The notes beneath the pieces are model-generated. The model saw only the letters and a list, made by a program, of their open reading frames with translations, was not told the origin of the DNA and made no database searches. Below, one piece after another: positions 60,616-64,000 of a stretch of 64,000 bases of DNA (positions are counted from its first letter, which is position 1; each line of letters starts with the position of its first letter). The stretch is from Pseudomonas sp. QTF5. GTDB lineage: Bacteria > Pseudomonadota > Gammaproteobacteria > Pseudomonadales > Pseudomonadaceae. Position numbers and translations under genes: made by a program. Location: the NCBI RefSeq assembly GCF_000512695.2, contig NZ_AZRW02000003.1:106731-170730 (forward strand), read 5' to 3'.

Positions 60616-62100
60616 ATGACAACACAATCTTCGAATAGCTACAGCGTTGATCCGCAAACGTCTCACACGTTTTATATCAATGGCTGTTGGTCTTCCCCGG
60701 CAGTCCCGGCCAGTTTGCCGGTGGTCAATCCGGCAACTGAAGAGGTTGTTGCGCACGTCGCACAAGGGTCCGCCGAGGATGTTGATCGGGCAGTCGCTGC
60801 AGCTCGTGCAGCATTTGCTGGTTGGTCTGCCACCTCGGCAGCATCGCGCGCGCTTTTCCTTGGAAAGATCTATGACCTCATCCTTGAACGAAAAGAAGTG
60901 CTCGCGCAGGCGATCTCTTTCGAAATGGGCGCAGCCATCGGTTCCGCACGGGCAATGCAAGTGCCTCTGGCGGCCGAACACGTTCGGGTCGCACGTGATC
61001 TTCTGTCCACCTATCGTTTCCAAACGGTTGAAGGCGACACGGCGATTGAACGCGAACCAATAGGCGTCTGCGGCCTCATCACTCCGTGGAACTGGCCGCT
61101 TTATCAAATCACTGCGAAAGTCGCCCCGGCTATTGCGGCCGGATGCACAGTGGTCCTGAAACCCAGCGAACTGTCGCCTATGAGCGCCCTTCTTTTTGCC
61201 CAACTGGTGCATGACGCAGGCGTTCCACCGGGCGTGTTCAACCTTGTGAATGGAAGTGGTTCCGAGGTCGGCGCAGCCATGGCGGCGCACCCTGATATCG
61301 ATATGATTTCGATTACCGGCTCAAACCGCGCGGGCGCGCTGGTCGCACAGGCGGCCGCCCATACAGTGAAGCGCGTCACGCAAGAGCTCGGAGGCAAGTC
61401 GCCGAATCTAATGCTTCCCGACGCCGATTTCGCCAAAGCCGTCCCGCTGGGCGTGATGTCTGCGTTTCGCAACGTCGGTCAATCGTGCAGCGCCCCGACA
61501 AGAATGATCGTTCCAAAAGATCGGCTGGCGGAGGTCGAATCGCTGGCGGCCGCAACCGCCAATGCGATCATCGTGGGTGATCCGCAATCGGAGGATACGG
61601 TACTCGGCCCCATTGCCAACGAGGCCCAGTTCAATCGCGTGCAAGCAATGATCGAAGCCGGCCTGAGTGAAGGCGCAAAACTCGTATGTGGCGGACCAGG
61701 ACGTGTAGCGGGTTATGAAATAGGCTTCTACACCCGACCGACTATTTTTTCGGAGGTGGATTCGGCCATGCGCATCGCTCAAGAAGAAATTTTTGGTCCG
61801 GTGCTGTGCATCATCCCGTATGAAACGATCGATGAGGCGGTTGCTATCGCCAATGATACGGTCTACGGGCTGGGCGCCCATGTTCAGGCTCAGAACCTTG
61901 ATCTTGCACGTGCAGTTGCCTCTCGTATCCGCGCGGGACAAGTGCATCTGAATTACCCCGCCTGGAATCCAATGGCTCCGTTCGGTGGCTACAAGCGCTC
62001 TGGTAATGGTCGTGAGTACGGTGTCTACGGCTTTGAAGAGTACTTGGAAACCAAAGCAATCATGGGATTTGGCGGGCCTGATAGTCCTTCACGCACGTAG
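60616..62100 (+). CDS. NAD(P)-dependent aldehyde dehydrogenase
   Basis: 494-aa aldehyde dehydrogenase. Motifs: GLITPWNWPLYQITAKV, catalytic Glu in QELGGKSPNLML (about 260) and nucleophile Cys in NVGQSCSAPTRM (about 294), plus QEEIFGPVLCIIPY. Specificity is not recognisable. It is an isolated plus-strand gene next to the oxidoreductase remnant. TAAGGAG lies eight bases before the ATG. Its wording of codons looks slightly less GC-biased than its neighbours (many CAA, CGT, GCA, GAA), which hints at recent acquisition, though not strongly. Confidence 0.88.
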   Translation: MTTQSSNSYSVDPQTSHTFYINGCWSSPAVPASLPVVNPATEEVVAHVAQGSAEDVDRAVAAARAAFAGWSATSAASRALFLGKIYDLILERKEVLAQAISFEMGAAIGSARAMQVPLAAEHVRVARDLLSTYRFQTVEGDTAIEREPIGVCGLITPWNWPLYQITAKVAPAIAAGCTVVLKPSELSPMSALLFAQLVHDAGVPPGVFNLVNGSGSEVGAAMAAHPDIDMISITGSNRAGALVAQAAAHTVKRVTQELGGKSPNLMLPDADFAKAVPLGVMSAFRNVGQSCSAPTRMIVPKDRLAEVESLAAATANAIIVGDPQSEDTVLGPIANEAQFNRVQAMIEAGLSEGAKLVCGGPGRVAGYEIGFYTRPTIFSEVDSAMRIAQEEIFGPVLCIIPYETIDEAVAIANDTVYGLGAHVQAQNLDLARAVASRIRAGQVHLNYPAWNPMAPFGGYKRSGNGREYGVYGFEEYLETKAIMGFGGPDSPSRT

Positions 62101-62177
62101 AACCCGTCTAGCGGCCAGTATTCTGATTTAACGTCAGGCCGTGAGGTTATTGCCTCACAGCCTGCTCGGCACAAACC

Positions 62178-62204
62178 AAAACGCCGCTCAAAGAGCGGCG
62201 TTTT
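62178..62204. terminator. Bidirectional Rho-independent terminator
   Basis: Perfect 12-bp stem AAAACGCCGCTC/GAGCGGCGTTTT with an AAA loop, between the convergent aldehyde dehydrogenase and carboxynorspermidine dehydrogenase genes; T-rich on both strands. Confidence 0.92.
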
Positions 62205-62257
62205 TGCGTTTGGAGCGCAATACAAGATTCACCTGTATTTTGCGCGCCTCAGGCGTT

Positions 62258-63493
62258 TCAGCTCCAGGGACGGTCTCCATTCTCATCCTTGATGCGGGTC
62301 GGCAGGCCCATCACATCCAGCGCCTTGAGGAACGGCTCGGCCGGCAGTTCCTCGACGTTGGCCATGCGCCGCACATCCCACTCGCCGCGCGCGACCAGCA
62401 GGGCTGCCGCCACCGGTGGCACGCCAGCGGTATAGGAAATGCCCTGGCTGTCGGTTTCTGCGTAGGCTTCCTCGTGGTCGGCCACGTTGTAGATGAACAC
62501 TTCGCGCGGCTGGCCATCCTTGGTGCCTTTTACCAGGTCGCCGATGCAGGTCTTGCCGGTGTAGCCAGGTGCCAGCGAGCTCGGATCAGGGAGCACGGCC
62601 TTGACCACTTTCAGCGGAACGACTTCCAGGCCTTCAGCGGTTTTGACCGGTTGCTCGGAGAGCAGGCCAAGGTTCTTGAGTACGGTGAACACATTGATGT
62701 AGTGCTCGCCAAAGCTCATCCAGAAACGCACGTTGGGCACGCCGAGGTTCTTCGACAGGGAGTGCACTTCATCGTGGCCGGTCAGGTACAGATTCTGCGC
62801 CCCTACGACCGGCAGGTCGTCGGTGCGTTTGACTTCGAACATCGTGTTGCTGGTCCACTGACTGTTCTGCCAGCTCCACACTTGTCCGGTGAATTCGCGG
62901 AAGTTGATTTCCGGGTCGAAATTGGTGGCGAAATACTTGCCATGGGAACCGGCATTGACGTCGAGGATGTCGATCGAGTCAATACGGTCGAAATACTGTT
63001 GCTGCGCCAGCGCTGCATAGGCGTTGACCACACCCGGGTCGAAGCCCACACCGAGGATGGCGGTGATGTTCTTCTCTTTGCACTCCTCGAGGTGCTTCCA
63101 CTCGTAGTTGCCGTACCAGGGCGGCGTCTCGCAGACTTTGCCCGGTTCTTCGTGAATGGCGGTGTCCAGGTAGGCCGCACCGGTATCGATACAGGCACGC
63201 AGTACCGACATGTTGAGGAAGGCGGAACCAACGTTGATGACGATCTGCGATCCGGTTTCACGGATCAGCGCCTTGGTCGCCTCGACGTCCAGAGCATTCA
63301 GCGAGAAGGCCTTGATGTCGGCGGGCTGCTTGAGGCTGCCCTTGGCCTTGACGCTGTCGATGATGGCCTGGCATTTGGAGATGTTGCGCGACGCGATAGC
63401 AATACGACCGAGTTCATCGTTGTGCTGCGCGCACTTGTGGGCCACCACCTTGGCGACACCTCCTGCACCAATGATAAGCACGTTCTTCTTCAA
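62258..63493 (-). CDS. Carboxynorspermidine/carboxyspermidine dehydrogenase
   Basis: 411-aa member of the saccharopine dehydrogenase family, specifically the carboxy(nor)spermidine dehydrogenase type. N-terminal Rossmann motif VLIIGAGGVAKVVAHKCAQ, DTAIHEEPGKV and ILGVGFDPGVVNAYAALAQ. It condenses aspartate beta-semialdehyde with a diamine (putrescine or diaminopropane) using NADPH to give a carboxy-polyamine. The decarboxylase gene lies immediately upstream (27-bp gap), confirming the alternative polyamine pathway. Confidence 0.9.
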   Translation of the reverse strand: MKKNVLIIGAGGVAKVVAHKCAQHNDELGRIAIASRNISKCQAIIDSVKAKGSLKQPADIKAFSLNALDVEATKALIRETGSQIVINVGSAFLNMSVLRACIDTGAAYLDTAIHEEPGKVCETPPWYGNYEWKHLEECKEKNITAILGVGFDPGVVNAYAALAQQQYFDRIDSIDILDVNAGSHGKYFATNFDPEINFREFTGQVWSWQNSQWTSNTMFEVKRTDDLPVVGAQNLYLTGHDEVHSLSKNLGVPNVRFWMSFGEHYINVFTVLKNLGLLSEQPVKTAEGLEVVPLKVVKAVLPDPSSLAPGYTGKTCIGDLVKGTKDGQPREVFIYNVADHEEAYAETDSQGISYTAGVPPVAAALLVARGEWDVRRMANVEELPAEPFLKALDVMGLPTRIKDENGDRPWS

Positions 63494-63520
63494 TTTTTCT
63501 CTCTCTCCTTTTCTGCCAGC

Positions 63521-64000
63521 TTACGAAAGGCTGGACATGTAGTCGTTGTAACCAAACTCACGAACCACCTCAACACTACCGTCGAGTTGTTTCACTACGA
63601 TGGACGGCATTTTCAGGCCGTTGAACCAGTTCTTCTTGACCATGGTGTAACCCGCTGCGTCGATGAACGACAGCCGATCGCCGATCGCCAAGGGACGATC
63701 GAATTGATACTCACCGAAAATATCGCCGGCCAGGCAGGATTTGCCGCACACCATGTAGGTGTGTTCGCCTTCGCTGGGCGCCAGCTTGGCATTCAGGCGA
63801 TAGATCAGCAGATCGAGCATGTGCGCCTCGATGGAGCTGTCCACTACGGCCAGGTGCTTGCCGTTGTAGAGGGTGTCGAGCACGGTGACTTCCAGCGACG
63901 CGCTCTGGGTGATGGCGGCTTCGCCCGGCTCCAGGTAGACCTGCACGCTGTATTTTTGCGAAAAGGCCTTGAGCCGCGCGCAGAACGCGTCGATCGCGTA
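63521..64000 (-). CDS. nspC: Carboxynorspermidine decarboxylase, C-terminal part (cut by window end)
   Basis: 160 codons of an open frame that runs off the right edge; the N-terminal part with the PLP lysine lies beyond 64000. The C-terminal portion has the family pattern of group IV PLP decarboxylases: VYLEPGEAAI, the catalytic-cysteine region YMVCGKSCLAGDIFGEY and AAGYTMVKKNWFNG. It decarboxylates carboxy(nor)spermidine to (nor)spermidine. Partner of the downstream dehydrogenase gene. Confidence 0.9.
   Translation of the reverse strand, partial: YAIDAFCARLKAFSQKYSVQVYLEPGEAAITQSASLEVTVLDTLYNGKHLAVVDSSIEAHMLDLLIYRLNAKLAPSEGEHTYMVCGKSCLAGDIFGEYQFDRPLAIGDRLSFIDAAGYTMVKKNWFNGLKMPSIVVKQLDGSVEVVREFGYNDYMSSLS

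Noticed and set aside
1..64000. CRISPR array or insertion sequence with transposase
   Set aside because: No regularly spaced short repeats and no transposase-like protein were seen; the repeats found are REP hairpins, miniature elements and coding repeats.

Overview
The window looks like a chromosomal segment of a Pseudomonas of the fluorescens/putida type. The evidence is high GC, a complete Pseudomonas-style acetoin operon driven by a sigma-54 activator, many Pseudomonas-type REP hairpins, and dense regulator/transporter/dehydrogenase gene content. This assignment rests on recognised protein families and repeats, not on a database search.

Layout. (1) 66-7672: acetoin/2,3-butanediol catabolism, acoX-acoA-acoB-acoC-bdhA on the minus strand. 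A near-consensus -24/-12 promoter and TGAGACG repeats (probable activator sites) precede it, and acoR is divergent. (2) 7784-10056: rlhA (23S rRNA hydroxylation factor) and a tRNA-Gln(UUG) gene. (3) 10235-16478: a CapA-like protein, an exported M20 dipeptidase, a DapF-like protein with an altered active site and a membrane-anchored metallophosphoesterase, separated by REP hairpins. (4) 16867-29897: a type I secretion locus. It has two tandem, cysteine-free, repeat-rich paralogous substrates with duplicated leaders, a convergent LuxR-type regulator lacking the phospho-acceptor Asp, and an ABC/HlyD/TolC exporter operon on the minus strand. (5) 30045-44963: ordinary accessory metabolism: a DUF2798 membrane protein, two LysR regulators, a family VIII-type serine hydrolase with an MFS exporter, AraC plus thiolase/3-hydroxybutyryl-CoA dehydrogenase/TetR, Lrp-HAD-GABA aminotransferase, a hydroxyacid dehydrogenase, a GNAT and a bicupin. 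Two copies of a REP-carrying miniature mobile element lie here, each with 18-bp terminal inverted repeats and about 10-bp target duplications. (6) 45048-59934: a solo TatA, tartrate/D-malate-type dehydrogenase, succinate-semialdehyde dehydrogenase, then a tightly packed ten-gene minus-strand operon: HAD, PuuB-like oxidase, Tat-exported solute-binding protein, two permeases, fused double ATPase, a three-subunit HcnABC/opine-oxidase-like dehydrogenase, and an ArgE-like deacylase. (7) 60299-64000: a remnant of an FAD oxidoreductase, an aldehyde dehydrogenase, and the carboxynorspermidine dehydrogenase/decarboxylase pair, the latter cut by the window end.

The two most interesting systems are the type I secretion locus, whose substrates lack recognisable RTX nonapeptides, and the ten-gene uptake-and-oxidation operon, whose order implies import of an N-substituted amino acid or opine-like compound, oxidative cleavage, and deacylation. 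The substrates of both are unknown from sequence alone.
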